Positions 34,000-42,598 are shown, numbered from the stretch's first letter. The stretch: 64,000 nt of DNA from Granulosicoccus sp965214025 (GCA_965214025.1 CBDCAW010000091.1:1-64000); one strand, 5' to 3'. The notes: generated by a model not told the origin, from the letters alone. Numbers and translations: made by a program.

Positions 34000-34935
34000 G
34001 TGAACAACGAACATGCTGCCGTATTGGGTGCTGGCGTCATCGGTGCAAGCTGGACGTCCCTGTTTCTGGCGTCCGGTCGAAGCGTTGCCGTCTTCGATGC
34101 GTCGACACAAGCCGAGAAGCTCGTTCGCGAGCAGATCGAAAGATCCTGGTCGACCTTGAGCAAGCTGGGTCTGGTGGTGGACGATGCTCGCCCGGATGCT
34201 GTCACGTTTCATCGCTCGGCCACCGATGCGATAGCCGGCGCGTCTTTCGTTCAGGAAAGCGTTCCCGAGCGTTTACCGATCAAGCACGCCCTGTATGCGG
34301 ATATCGAACCGGTGCTCGAGCCGAACGCGATTGTTGCAAGTTCGGCATCGGGTCTGACCTTGTCGGAGATGCAGCTCGGCTGGACCAACCCGGAGCGTTT
34401 CGTCCTCGGTCACCCCTTCAACCCGCCCCATCTGATTCCGCTGGTCGAAGTGATGGGTAACAATCTGACGGACGAAGCGGCGGTAAGCACTGCCGAACAG
34501 TTCTACGCATCGATCGGCAAGGTCACGATCCGGGTCAACAAGGAGCGGCCGGGGCACGTGGCCAACCGTCTGCAAGCCGCCGTCTGGCGTGAGGCGATCT
34601 ACCTTGTAAAAGAGGGCGTAGCCAGCGTCGAGGACGTGGACAAGGCCATGTGGGCGGGCCCGGGTCTCCGTTGGGCCGCGATGGGGCCAAGCTTGCTTTT
34701 TCATCTCGGCGCGGGCGAGGGCGGTCTCGCCGAGTTCTGCGAGCGCTACACCGACAGCTTCAATCGATGGTGGGATGATCTCGGTGAGCTGCAGCTCGAC
34801 AAGGAGCTTGCGGATCAGCTGGTCAATGGTGTAGCCGAGGAGGCGGGCGAGAAGACGCTCGCCGAGTTGTCCACGGAACGGGACGACATGATTACCGCAA
34901 TGCAGATTGCTGCAAAGCAGGTTCGGCAGCGATAG
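34000..34935 (+). CDS. 3-hydroxyacyl-CoA-dehydrogenase-fold enzyme, likely L-carnitine dehydrogenase
   Basis: A 311-residue NAD-dependent enzyme: AAVLGAGVIGASW (nucleotide binding), QESVPERLPIKHALYADIEP, the hallmark GHPFNPPHLIPLVEV and the C-terminal helical domain (HVANRLQAAVWREAIYLV). This pattern and length are typical of L-carnitine 3-dehydrogenase (CdhA) and L-gulonate dehydrogenases. The neighbouring BKACE and CdhR-type regulator favour carnitine to 3-dehydrocarnitine. The start is a GTG at 34000, 3 nt after the previous stop. Confidence 0.83.
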   Translation: MNNEHAAVLGAGVIGASWTSLFLASGRSVAVFDASTQAEKLVREQIERSWSTLSKLGLVVDDARPDAVTFHRSATDAIAGASFVQESVPERLPIKHALYADIEPVLEPNAIVASSASGLTLSEMQLGWTNPERFVLGHPFNPPHLIPLVEVMGNNLTDEAAVSTAEQFYASIGKVTIRVNKERPGHVANRLQAAVWREAIYLVKEGVASVEDVDKAMWAGPGLRWAAMGPSLLFHLGAGEGGLAEFCERYTDSFNRWWDDLGELQLDKELADQLVNGVAEEAGEKTLAELSTERDDMITAMQIAAKQVRQR

Positions 34936-35004
34936 CGACACACAAACGCTGCGGCAACGTGTCGACACAACGCATCGTCATCATCGTCCGTACAAGCGTC
35001 ACCG

Positions 35005-35334
35005 TTGTCGAAAGCGTACCTGTACGACGGCGATGCCAGTCGCCTGATGTTCCGCCAGCCAGCGTACTACCCGGAGAAGCAGATTGAGCTGATCAGCGGC
35101 GTACACGTACAGGCGCTGGATGTAAACAAGCGGGTCGTACAACTTGACGATGGCAGTCAGCTCGACTTCGATCAACTCGTTCTTGCCACCGATGCTCGCA
35201 ACCGCGAGCTGGCGATCGCCGGAGGAGAATACGCCAACGTCGCGCAGCTGCGCACGCTCCGTCACGCCGAACCGAAGGCGTTACTGGCGGAGGGTGTCGG
35301 CCGGATGCCCGTGTATCACGGACTTGACGATTGA
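35005..35334 (+). pseudogene. Ferredoxin-NAD reductase (rhodocoxin-reductase type) fragment
   Basis: The segment reads LSKAYLYDGD (upstream Leu included), then PAYYPEKQIELISGVHVQALD, RVVQLDDGSQLDFDQLVLATDARNREL and GGEYANVAQLRTL. This matches the N-terminal FAD-domain region of ferredoxin reductases of Rieske/P450 systems. The conserved ATGA motif reads ATDA, the first ~50 residues (GAGHAG-type FAD motif) and the whole NAD and C-terminal domains are missing. It is a relic of what may once have been the reductase partner of the Rieske oxygenase. Confidence 0.65.
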
Positions 35335-35395
35335 ACAACCGATGGCTGCGCCGTGGCGCAACTGGTACGCGTCTCGAGTGAAGGAGCAGACTGAT

Positions 35396-36979
35396 TTGAA
35401 GAATCGCAAGCAAGGCAGAACGCCCGCCAACATCGTGGTCATCATGGCCGATCAGTTGGCGCCTCAGTTCTGCGGTGCGTACGATCACCCGCTGGTCCAG
35501 ACACCGCACATGACAGCACTCGCGCGCGACGGCATGCGCTTCGATGCGGCCTATTGCAATTCACCGCTGTGTGCACCCTCGCGTTTTTCCTACATGTCGG
35601 GGCAGCTGGTCAGTCACATCGCCGGCTACGACAACGGCAGCGAGTTCAAGGCATCGATTCCGACCTTTGCCCACGCGCTGCGACGACTCGGCTACCGCAC
35701 GTGTCTGGCCGGCAAGATGCACTTCGTCGGGCCCGACCAGTTGCATGGGTTCGAAGAGCGGCTGACGACCGACATCTATCCGGCGGACCACGCCTGGACA
35801 CCGGACTGGGAAGCGCCAGACGAGCGTATCGACAAGTGGTATCACAACATGGACGCGGTGCGGGAAGCCGGTACGGCGATCACCACGTTCCAGCTCGAGT
35901 ATGACGAGGAGACCGCGTTCTTCGCCAGACGCCGTCTACTGGAATACGCCACGAAGCACGTTGAACCGTTTGCCATGGTCGTCAGCTTCATTCACCCGCA
36001 CGACCCCTATGTCGCGCGACCGGAATGGTGGGCGCTGTACGACCATGACGCCATCGATCTACCTGCGACAGATGCGGCGGACGACCCGCACACCCGACGC
36101 TTGCGAGCGGGTATCCAGGCCGATGGCGACACGGTGTCTGACGAACAGGTGCGCAACGCCCGGCATGCCTACTATGCGAATGTCAGCTACTTCGACAGCA
36201 AGCTGGGACAGGTGATTGCGACACTGAAGGAGGCCGGACAGTACGACAACACGATCGTGGTCGTGACCGCCGACCACGGCGACATGCTCGGTGAACGCGG
36301 GCTCTGGTACAAGATGAATTTTTTCGAGCATTCTGCTCGCATACCTCTGATCGTCCGCGGCCCAGGCGTGGCTGCGGGTGTCTGTGAGGAACCGGTCTCG
36401 CTGGTCGATCTGTATCCGACCTTTGTCGAGGCCGGCCAGGGCGTGACAGTCAGACAGGGCCACCAGGAACTGAACGATCGCCTCGAGACACCGCTCGACG
36501 GCCAGTCGCTGTGGCCGGTGTTGAACCCTGAACGAACGGCCACGACAGTCGCCGCGTTCGAGGGGCAGGTCTTCGCCGAGTATTGCGCCGAGTGTGCCAG
36601 CCACCCCATGTTGATGATTCGTCGCGATCGGTACAAGTACATCCACTGCGATGGCGATCCACCACAGCTGTTCGATGTGATCGGCGATCCGATGGAGCGT
36701 GACAATCTCGCAGCGCTACCGACTCATTCGGAGATAGCTGCTGCATTTTCAGCCGAAGTGGCGTCGAGATGGGACAGCGAGCAGATACGACAGGACGTGC
36801 TCATGACCCAGCGCCAACGTCGCGCGGTCCACCGTGCCATGGAGAAGGGAGCGCTTACCTCCTGGGACTATCAGCGGGTACGCGATGCCTCTCAGGAATT
36901 CGTTCGAAATCACATCGAATGGACCGAGCTGGCCGATGTGGCCCGCTTTCCGCGGTTCGGTGACCGCGACAAAACCTGA
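35396..36979 (+). CDS. betC: Choline-sulfatase (BetC family)
   Basis: About 527 residues of a type I sulfatase. N-terminal metal ligands are in IVVIMADQLAPQFCGAYDHP; the formylglycine motif is CAPSRFSYMSGQ (C-x-P-S-R); TADHGDMLGERGLW follows. The AGKMHFVGPDQLHGFEERLTTDIYP stretch is characteristic of choline-sulfatases, and the C-terminal extension after residue ~430 is also typical. It releases choline from choline-O-sulfate in the cytoplasm. The start is uncertain: TTG 35396 has AAGGAG upstream; ATG 35342 and GTG 35378 are in frame. Choline would feed the quaternary-amine pathway of the cluster. Confidence 0.87.
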   Translation: MKNRKQGRTPANIVVIMADQLAPQFCGAYDHPLVQTPHMTALARDGMRFDAAYCNSPLCAPSRFSYMSGQLVSHIAGYDNGSEFKASIPTFAHALRRLGYRTCLAGKMHFVGPDQLHGFEERLTTDIYPADHAWTPDWEAPDERIDKWYHNMDAVREAGTAITTFQLEYDEETAFFARRRLLEYATKHVEPFAMVVSFIHPHDPYVARPEWWALYDHDAIDLPATDAADDPHTRRLRAGIQADGDTVSDEQVRNARHAYYANVSYFDSKLGQVIATLKEAGQYDNTIVVVTADHGDMLGERGLWYKMNFFEHSARIPLIVRGPGVAAGVCEEPVSLVDLYPTFVEAGQGVTVRQGHQELNDRLETPLDGQSLWPVLNPERTATTVAAFEGQVFAEYCAECASHPMLMIRRDRYKYIHCDGDPPQLFDVIGDPMERDNLAALPTHSEIAAAFSAEVASRWDSEQIRQDVLMTQRQRRAVHRAMEKGALTSWDYQRVRDASQEFVRNHIEWTELADVARFPRFGDRDKT

Positions 36980-37295
36980 CGTCGTCAGTGTGTCCCGACC
37001 GAGCTGGCACGCCGGATCGTATTCACGTGACTCGTGGCTGCCGCGAACATCGGCGTCAATCCGAATGCCGTCTTGTCGAACTGTCAATCCTGTGGAGCGA
37101 AAATCGTGATTGGCGCCATTGCATTCGGTACCTCACGTGCGCTTGCCAGATCCGCTCCATCGAGTGCGTTCAATATCGGACCGACCCTGACTGAAAAGCA
37201 ACACCGCCAAGCCCGAGCAAGTCCTGCACGCTCATGCGAACAGGCTTGACGGCTCATGGGGCGGTTCGTTCTTCCTGAGCCTGACGGACTACTTT

Positions 37296-37375
37296 TTCCC
37301 AGGGAGGCGTAGAGGTCACGGGTTTGTTGGGCGATGCTTGTCCAGCTGAATTGCTCGACGGCGCGCTGCGGCCGG
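37296..37375 (-). pseudogene. Glycosyltransferase C-terminal scar
   Basis: On the minus strand a short stretch reads RAVEQFSWTSIAQQTRDLYASL, which matches the C-terminal end pattern of family 4 glycosyltransferases (FSW--IA--T--LY--L). Only some 25 residues remain and the surrounding frame has no catalytic motifs. The call rests on this single pattern. Confidence 0.35.
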
Positions 37376-37510
37376 CCTTGGCAAAGCGCTCGCGCTTATC
37401 GGAAACTGCCATCAGACGATTGACTATCTGGCGTCAACCACCAACGGCCAGGGTTTTATGAAGAGACACAGTTCCTGGAGCAAGGAAAGCCGCCCCTGCG
37501 TTCACTGACA

Positions 37511-37538
37511 ACTGCGCATAATACATATTATGTTAAGA
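37511..37538 (+). other. dif: dif site (XerC/XerD chromosome-dimer resolution site)
   Basis: A 28-bp match to the gammaproteobacterial dif layout: XerC arm ACTGCGCATAA (37511-37521; E. coli GGTGCGCATAA), 6-bp centre TACATA (E. coli TGTATA), XerD arm TTATGTTAAGA (37528-37538; E. coli TTATGTTAAAT). The inner inverted symmetry CATAATA/TATTATG is perfect. XerCD act here, activated by FtsK, to resolve chromosome dimers at the terminus. It could instead be a plasmid or phage dif-like module, but the neighbourhood is chromosomal in character. Confidence 0.85.
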
Positions 37539-37542
37539 TAAG

Positions 37543-37590
37543 ATGCGTAATTCCGGCGAACATGACCAGTGATTCCGGTCATCGGACTCG
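37543..37590 (+). repeat. Possible IS21-family terminal repeat remnant
   Basis: The sequence right after dif contains two TTCCGG units in the context AATTCCGGCGAACATGACCA and GTGATTCCGGTCATCGG. It resembles the repeated motifs at the ends of some IS21-family elements. An IS21-type istA/istB pair lies 1.5 kb downstream, but I could not find the matching opposite end, so the element boundary is unproven. Confidence 0.3.
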
Positions 37591-37898
37591 AACACCCCGT
37601 TCTGCAGCCTCATCGGGCAGAGAGGGGCAGAGAGAACGACCTGGATGGGCTCCGGGTGCGCGCAAAATCAGCCAGGATTTCGCTCGGTCAGCAGAGGCTC
37701 ACAAGAGACTGATGCTCGCACACACGTCGTTCTGAGATTTAGCCGAGCTTCCGGAGCTCTTCCTGATGAACGACAGCTCGCAATGTGCGAAACTCTTGTC
37801 GGACTTTTTCAGGGGTTTAACGTACGCCGGTATCCGAATCCCTGCGTCCGCCCCAAGTACCGCTTCTGCCTGTTATTCGCCCCATACTGTATTGCTGT

Positions 37899-38125
37899 TT
37901 AAAATGCCGGATCTGGCCAGTCCGGTTGTGCCTTTGGGGTCGCGGCGGTCAGTTGGCCGGTGCTGGCAACGTCATACAGCTCGTCGCGCAGGATCAGCAC
38001 GTCGTCAGGTACCTCGATGCTGAAACGCACTGGACTGCTGTTGATGGCCGTCACGGTGATGCGAATCTCGTCGCCGCATCAGGGATGTTCTCGCCAGGCT
38101 GGCCTGCCCAGTTGAGGCAGGCCAT
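37899..38125 (-). pseudogene. csrA: csrA relic (carbon storage regulator), frameshifted
   Basis: The minus strand reads PGENIPD, then after a one-base loss near 38060 GDEIRITVTAI, VRFSIEVPDDVLILRDELYD and a ~20-residue tail. This is the CsrA pattern (PGE-I-IGD-I-V-V, RIGI-AP--V-V-R-E-Y). The true N-terminal ML-L-RK motif is not seen, and the first possible ATG at 38125 gives an odd leader. CsrA is an RNA-binding regulator that often controls secretion and motility. This copy should be dead. Confidence 0.6.
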
Positions 38126-38829
38126 GAGCTATCTTGCATGGCCTGTGGGTCGTGATGGTCTGCTACCCTCTTGGTATCCCATAACACCTTTTATGGGATA
38201 GCAGAAAGGCGCCTCCATGAACCTCCCCGACACCCCGTCGTCCACCGCCAGATCGCTCAGCGCGAGCTGTGTTTCCTGGCAAGACCGTGGACTTTTCAGG
38301 GGCAACCGTCGGGACACGCGCGGCAAAGGTCTGAATCTGTGTCCGAATCCGTCGCAAAGGTACGTACGTGAATGAGACTGACTGACGAAACCTGTTGTAC
38401 ATGCCTCCGATGTCAGCGCCGAGTTCGCGGCCTCTTCTTGATGAACTCTTTAGCCGGTCAATTTAGGCTGGATTTCTATATCCGTTCGCTGTATCCGCGA
38501 TCGATCGGAATGTTGAAAATGTGCTGGATGAGTTTGAGCTGACGGATGTTTCAGCCAGTGTCCTCTGACGTTGATCGCGCGTACCAACCAACGATTCATT
38601 GATCTTCCGAAACCGCATGTCGGCGAGATCATCGATGACACGATTCGTCAGTCGTCGTCACATAGGTCCGGCGTTTTCGATGACTCTCCCGGCGCTCGAG
38701 CCTAAGATCCCGCCGCCGCCGTTTCAATCACAGTCATCCAGACATATCTGGCAGTTGGTGAATCAGGTGTTGTTGCCGACGCAATACCGCGGTTATTTGC
38801 CGCGGAGCTGCGTGGGCGGATAGAACCTT

Positions 38830-39048
38830 TCACTCGTCGTCGCTCTGGTCGGCACCGTAGGGGAACTCGAAGCGGCACTGGTTTTCCTCCAGTTGGTCGG
38901 CATTGTCGAGCTCGCCGGTGCGCAGCGTGATGATCTCCTCGCCGTAGCTCTCCCAGATCAGATCGCGGAGCTTGTCAAGATAGTCGAGCACCATGGCCGC
39001 CTGGCCCGCGCTCCAGAACAGCGGTAGATCGATGGGATGGCGGTTCAT
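38830..39048 (-). CDS. Small acidic protein at the end of the IS21-type operon (72 aa)
   Basis: Reads MNRHPIDLPLFWSAGQAAMVLDYL and an acidic tail ending DQSDDE. The start at 39048 overlaps the istB stop by 4 nt, so it is translated with the element's genes. Comparable short proteins are found after ATPase genes in IS21- and TniB-type elements (a similar 76-aa protein follows the AAA gene at 47.6 kb here). Function unknown; probably an accessory to transposition. Confidence 0.65.
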   Translation of the reverse strand: MNRHPIDLPLFWSAGQAAMVLDYLDKLRDLIWESYGEEIITLRTGELDNADQLEENQCRFEFPYGADQSDDE

Positions 39049-39851
39049 GCCTCTATCTCCTGCGCGCTGGTTCGGGGTTTGGTTTTCTGCACGCGAGCGC
39101 GCTTCTTCTTTCCGGCACGCTCCTTTGCTTCGTGCATCCGATAGGACTCGCCCTCGATGAGCAGGATCTGCGAGTGGTGAACAAGCCGGTCGACGATCGA
39201 GACCACGCAGCCGGCATTCGGAAAGACTTCGCCCCAGTCGCTGAACGCCTTGTTGGTCGTCACGATGATGGGTTTGAGTTCGTAGCGCCGGTTGACGATG
39301 TCGAACAGCAGGTCAGCGTGCCGGTTGCCATAGGAGAGGTAGCCGAGCTCGTCGATCACCAGAACGTCCGGACGCGCGTAGTGCTTGAGCCGCCGACGCA
39401 GGGCACTGTCGCCTTCCCGGGCGGCCAGATCGCTGAGCATCTCACCGGCGTTGACGAACAACGCGCTGTAGCCCTGCAGCACGGCCTGGTGAGCGATGTT
39501 CTGCGCGATGGTCGACTTGCCCAGTCCGTTGTTGCCGACCAGGATCAGGTTGGTGGCATCACGGATGAAGCCAAGGTTCATCATGTCCGAGACGACCCCT
39601 CGATCACACTGGGTTGGCCACTGCCAGTCGAAGTCGCTCAGCGCCTTGAAGCGGCCCAGGTGCGCATGGCGCAGGCGGCGTTCCAGACCGCGGCGAGCAC
39701 GCTCGGTTTCCTCCCAGCCGACGACGGTGGCCAGCCAGTGCAGCTGCCCCTCATCGAGCTCGTCCCAGTGCGTGATCAGCCCGGGCAGCTGAAGAGCGGC
39801 GACACGCTCGCGCAGTCGCTGGTGATTGATCGGCTCAGGGGTCGTTGTCAT
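39045..39851 (-). CDS. istB: IstB-like transposition helper ATPase (IS21 family), element 1
   Basis: A 268-residue AAA+ protein: Walker A LVGNNGLGKSTIAQN, Walker B VLVIDELGYLSY, sensor region IIVTTNKAFSDW and IVDRLVHHS. IstB assembles on target DNA and activates the transposase. ATG 39851 overlaps the istA stop in the usual way; the longer frame to 40319 is antisense-free but lies within istA. It is a full-length copy, so the element may be active. Confidence 0.93.
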   Translation of the reverse strand: MTTTPEPINHQRLRERVAALQLPGLITHWDELDEGQLHWLATVVGWEETERARRGLERRLRHAHLGRFKALSDFDWQWPTQCDRGVVSDMMNLGFIRDATNLILVGNNGLGKSTIAQNIAHQAVLQGYSALFVNAGEMLSDLAAREGDSALRRRLKHYARPDVLVIDELGYLSYGNRHADLLFDIVNRRYELKPIIVTTNKAFSDWGEVFPNAGCVVSIVDRLVHHSQILLIEGESYRMHEAKERAGKKKRARVQKTKPRTSAQEIEA

Positions 39852-41349
39852 GGTCAGTCTCCAGGTTGTCGGTACTGAGTTGGTCGTAGCCGGCCAGCGA
39901 GCTCGGACGCACGACCAGCCGACGCACCTGCGCGTTGTCCGGTAGCGCCACCGGCAGCGGGGCGGGTTCATCGCGCGCCTCGCGCCGTCGTTCGAGCACC
40001 TGCTGCACGGCCGCCGGGTGCGAGACCTCGCGTGCCAACGCCTCGGCGATGGCGAGCTCCAGCTCACCGGCCGGATACCGATCGAGCAGGCGCTCGAGCT
40101 CGGCGACCGCCGAGCCCAGGCGATGGCCACGCGCGGCGGCCAGAATGAGGAAGGCCTCGCTCGAGGGCGCGGCGCGTGCCAGCCGGTGCTGACCACGGTG
40201 GTACCGGGCCTGTCGTTTCTGGCTGACCAACTCGGCAATGTGCTCCGGGTCTTCGATCTGCTCACCCTTGCCCCAGAGGCGGGCATGGCGGGCGATCTCA
40301 TCAGTGCCATCGAGTACACGCACGGTGTCGAGCGTGGCCATGACAGCGACGGTGCGTCGCACGCTCGATGCGGGCAGTGAGTAGTCGTTCAGGTCGAAGC
40401 GCACGTACGGTGTCTTGCCAACGTTCGCCTCGACGCGCTCCTCGGTGGGGAACGGGTTCGCCGGCAGCTCGGTGAGCGAGGGGCGCTCCTGCTCGAAGGC
40501 CTCAGCGACGGACAGCTCCGGATTCTCCGGACAGCGTCGCGCAGCGGCGGTCGTCGCGCACCAGGTGCGTGCCTGGGCGTTCAGATCATCGACATCCGTC
40601 CACTGGCGCCCGGCGAAGAAGTTCTCGCGCACATAGCGGATGGCCCGCTCGACACGGCCCTTTTCATTGCCGCGATACGGCGCCACGGGGCGCGGCTCGA
40701 AGCGGTAGTGACCCGCCAGCTCGAGCAAGGTCGGATGGAAACGGATGGCATCGCCCTGACGCTCAAGCACCGCTGACTTCAGGTTGTCATACAGGGCGAT
40801 GCGAGGCACCGCATTCCAGGCCGTGAAGGCGCCGACATGCCCGCGCAGGAAGTTGTCCATGCGGGCAGTGAGGAAGAAGCGCAGATGGATCATCCGGCTC
40901 CAGCTCAGCACCATGACGAAGGCCATCAGTGGTCGTCGAGCCCGACCGATCTGCACATGCCCGAACGAGCCCCAGTCCACCTGAGCCTGTTCGCCAGGCA
41001 ACGTCTTCAAGCGCAGGTAGGCTTCGGGCGTCTTCTTCGGTCGCAGCTGTGCGACGCGCGCGCGGAACTGACTCGACCCGCCGGCATAGCCACGGGTTCG
41101 TGCCATCTCCAGCAGCCTCACCGCGGACAGTCGCGGATACTGCGCGAGCGTCTCCAGGATCAGCGGCTGGAAGGGGTCCACGATCGAGGGGCGCCGGGTC
41201 CGCTCGGCCTTGGGCAGACCGGCCTGGCACAGCACCCGATCGACCGTGGTGTGGTGCACGCCGAGCTGCACGGCAATGGTGTTGTTGCCCCAGTGCTCGA
41301 CGAAGTGCAGGCGCAGTATGCGTGTCTCCAGCGCCTTGTCGATCGTCAT
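39835..41349 (-). CDS. istA: IstA transposase (IS21 family), element 1
   Basis: A 504-residue DDE transposase: N-terminal HTH (NNTIAVQLGVHHTTVDRVL), catalytic Asp in QVDWGSFG, second Asp in LYDNLKSAV and Glu in GNEKGRVERAIRYVRE, then a beta-barrel C-terminal domain. Intact. Together with istB, the zinc-finger gene upstream and the small protein downstream it makes a four-gene IS21-type unit. Confidence 0.93.
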   Translation of the reverse strand: MTIDKALETRILRLHFVEHWGNNTIAVQLGVHHTTVDRVLCQAGLPKAERTRRPSIVDPFQPLILETLAQYPRLSAVRLLEMARTRGYAGGSSQFRARVAQLRPKKTPEAYLRLKTLPGEQAQVDWGSFGHVQIGRARRPLMAFVMVLSWSRMIHLRFFLTARMDNFLRGHVGAFTAWNAVPRIALYDNLKSAVLERQGDAIRFHPTLLELAGHYRFEPRPVAPYRGNEKGRVERAIRYVRENFFAGRQWTDVDDLNAQARTWCATTAAARRCPENPELSVAEAFEQERPSLTELPANPFPTEERVEANVGKTPYVRFDLNDYSLPASSVRRTVAVMATLDTVRVLDGTDEIARHARLWGKGEQIEDPEHIAELVSQKRQARYHRGQHRLARAAPSSEAFLILAAARGHRLGSAVAELERLLDRYPAGELELAIAEALAREVSHPAAVQQVLERRREARDEPAPLPVALPDNAQVRRLVVRPSSLAGYDQLSTDNLETDHDNDP

Positions 41350-41388
41350 CGATATGCTCTCCCGTGTGCATTGAGGGTACCGACCGGC

Positions 41389-41814
41389 TCAGGGCGCACC
41401 CATCGACGGTCGGTGTCGGGAAGAGCGCAGAAAGTCGCGGCGCAGAAACGCGGCGCACCGTCTGTCGCAGAAATGACACTGCAGCTGCGAGACGGTCCTG
41501 CGTGGTTTGTCGTGGCACGACCTGGCCTGCTGCTCTCCCGTGCCCTGCAGTAGAGCCGGAAGCGGCCCTGCAACGGAACGGTGATGCGTTACATTCTGCC
41601 GTTGGCGCTCGCGATACCGGCGCTGACGCTCGGCGTTGGCAAAGCGGCCGCGGCGGCTCGCGCCGTAGCGCCGTGCGGCGCGTTGGCAGGACTCACGGCG
41701 CGCTTGCCGGGAACACGCCGCGGAGCAGTAGCGGTGGCCGCGATCGCAGAACTGGCAGATCAGTGTCAGCTGCTGACAACGGGCGCAGTTGAACAGACGA
41801 GCGGAAGCTGTCAT
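41389..41814 (-). CDS. Cysteine-rich zinc-finger protein of the IS21-type element (141 aa)
   Basis: The N-terminal half carries CARC, CQFC, CSAAC and the basic stretch RRGRFANAERQRRYRERQRQ; a further CHFC lies near the C-terminus. Such Cys-rich, basic small proteins occur upstream of istA in several IS21-type elements. It reads toward istA, 40 nt upstream of that start. Its start codon lies inside a perfect hairpin (41811-41834). Likely a DNA-binding accessory; not proven. Confidence 0.6.
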   Translation of the reverse strand: MTASARLFNCARCQQLTLICQFCDRGHRYCSAACSRQARRESCQRAARRYGASRRGRFANAERQRRYRERQRQNVTHHRSVAGPLPALLQGTGEQQARSCHDKPRRTVSQLQCHFCDRRCAAFLRRDFLRSSRHRPSMGAP

Positions 41815-41834
41815 CGGTGCGCAAACACCGATGA
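41811..41834 (-). promoter_or_regulatory. Hairpin covering the start codon of the zinc-finger gene
   Basis: TCATCGGTG and CACCGATGA form a perfect 9-bp stem with a 6-nt loop; on the minus-strand RNA the ATG at 41814 sits in the second arm. Read-through transcripts from outside would hide this start codon, as in translation-blocking hairpins known from other insertion sequences. Confidence 0.4.
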
Positions 41835-42057
41835 GGGCTGGATTTACACCGATCCGGATGCGACACTGGAGCGGCTGAGCGAAAGCTCGGTTCGGGGCGC
41901 AGCGTCGGCTTGGACTGCGACATCTTGGGCTGGCGCTGTGCCTTTCTCTTCGGCATCTTCCTGATACCGAAAAGCGCCCGTCCTGTCACTGCTCTCTACC
42001 TGTCAGCAAGCTTCGCCGGGGGCCTCTCTAGCGTGAGATGCTCCTGCCGTCCGCTCA

Positions 42058-42251
42058 AGGTCCGCGGCAATTATCCGCGGGTCTATACGCACGGAGCGGA
42101 GATCGGTGATGTCATCACTTCGGTGCTGGCCACGTGCAACGAGACCAACGTCAACGCGTTCGACTACCTCAATGCGATCCAGCGTAATGCGCAGGCTGTG
42201 AAAGCATCGCCGCAAGATTGGTTACCCTGGAACTATGAGGACAATCGCTGA
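42058..42251 (+). pseudogene. IS66-family transposase C-terminal fragment
   Basis: The plus strand reads NYPRVYTHGAEIGDVITSVLATCNETNVNAFDYLNAIQ and ends at SPQDWLPWNYEDNR. This is like the C-terminal end of IS66-type transposases (GA-IGD---SL--TC--N--NPFDYL--LQ, P--W-PWNY). The rest of the gene is missing. Confidence 0.6.
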
Positions 42252-42564
42252 AAACCAGCCGTAGTTCAACCAGCACGATTATCTGCGCATGCTCGCCGTA
42301 AGCTCACGGTGTGGTGAGCGAGCCATTCACCGTTCACGATCTGAAAAGGAAGGGCGATTCGGATAGCGCGGAGATTGCAACCGTGTCGACTGGCAACAAC
42401 CCGTCGATGTCACGGATCTATGATGTCAGCAAGTTGATAGCAGGTGCGACGCGCTGAAGGCGTTCGACAGGAACGACGTTGTCCGCATCAACGTGCCCTC
42501 GCACAACAGGGCGAGGATCTGAACGCGCGTCTTGATAGGAAGCTTGTTTATGGATTCGCCGTAT
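42252..42564. other. Non-coding stretch between mobile-element scars
   Basis: About 310 nt after the IS66 fragment without a supported gene; the few short frames lack start contexts. It probably holds remains of the IS66 element's end. Confidence 0.4.
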
Positions 42565-42598
42565 GAACTAATATGCTTACTACTAAGCATATTAGTTC
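42565..42598. repeat. Perfect 15-bp AT-rich hairpin
   Basis: GAACTAATATGCTTA, a CTAC loop and TAAGCATATTAGTTC pair perfectly. It lies directly 3' of the ImmA/IrrE fragment (minus). No T-run follows on the minus strand, so it may be an operator or recombination palindrome rather than a terminator. Its AT content stands out from the GC-rich surroundings. Confidence 0.55.

Larger units (their letters stand above)
36980..38829. other. Long non-coding, decayed region containing the dif site
   Basis: About 1.85 kb with no intact gene. Short open frames (for example 37034-37249, 37645-37902, 38163-38402) have no recognisable products. What can be identified are a glycosyltransferase scar, a dif site, an IS21-like end repeat and a csrA relic, listed separately. 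From about 38130 to 38829 I see nothing further. Confidence 0.6.

Noticed and set aside
42058..42251. Possible independent small gene
   Set aside because: The sequence is the C-terminal tail of an IS66-type transposase without a start codon context or catalytic core.
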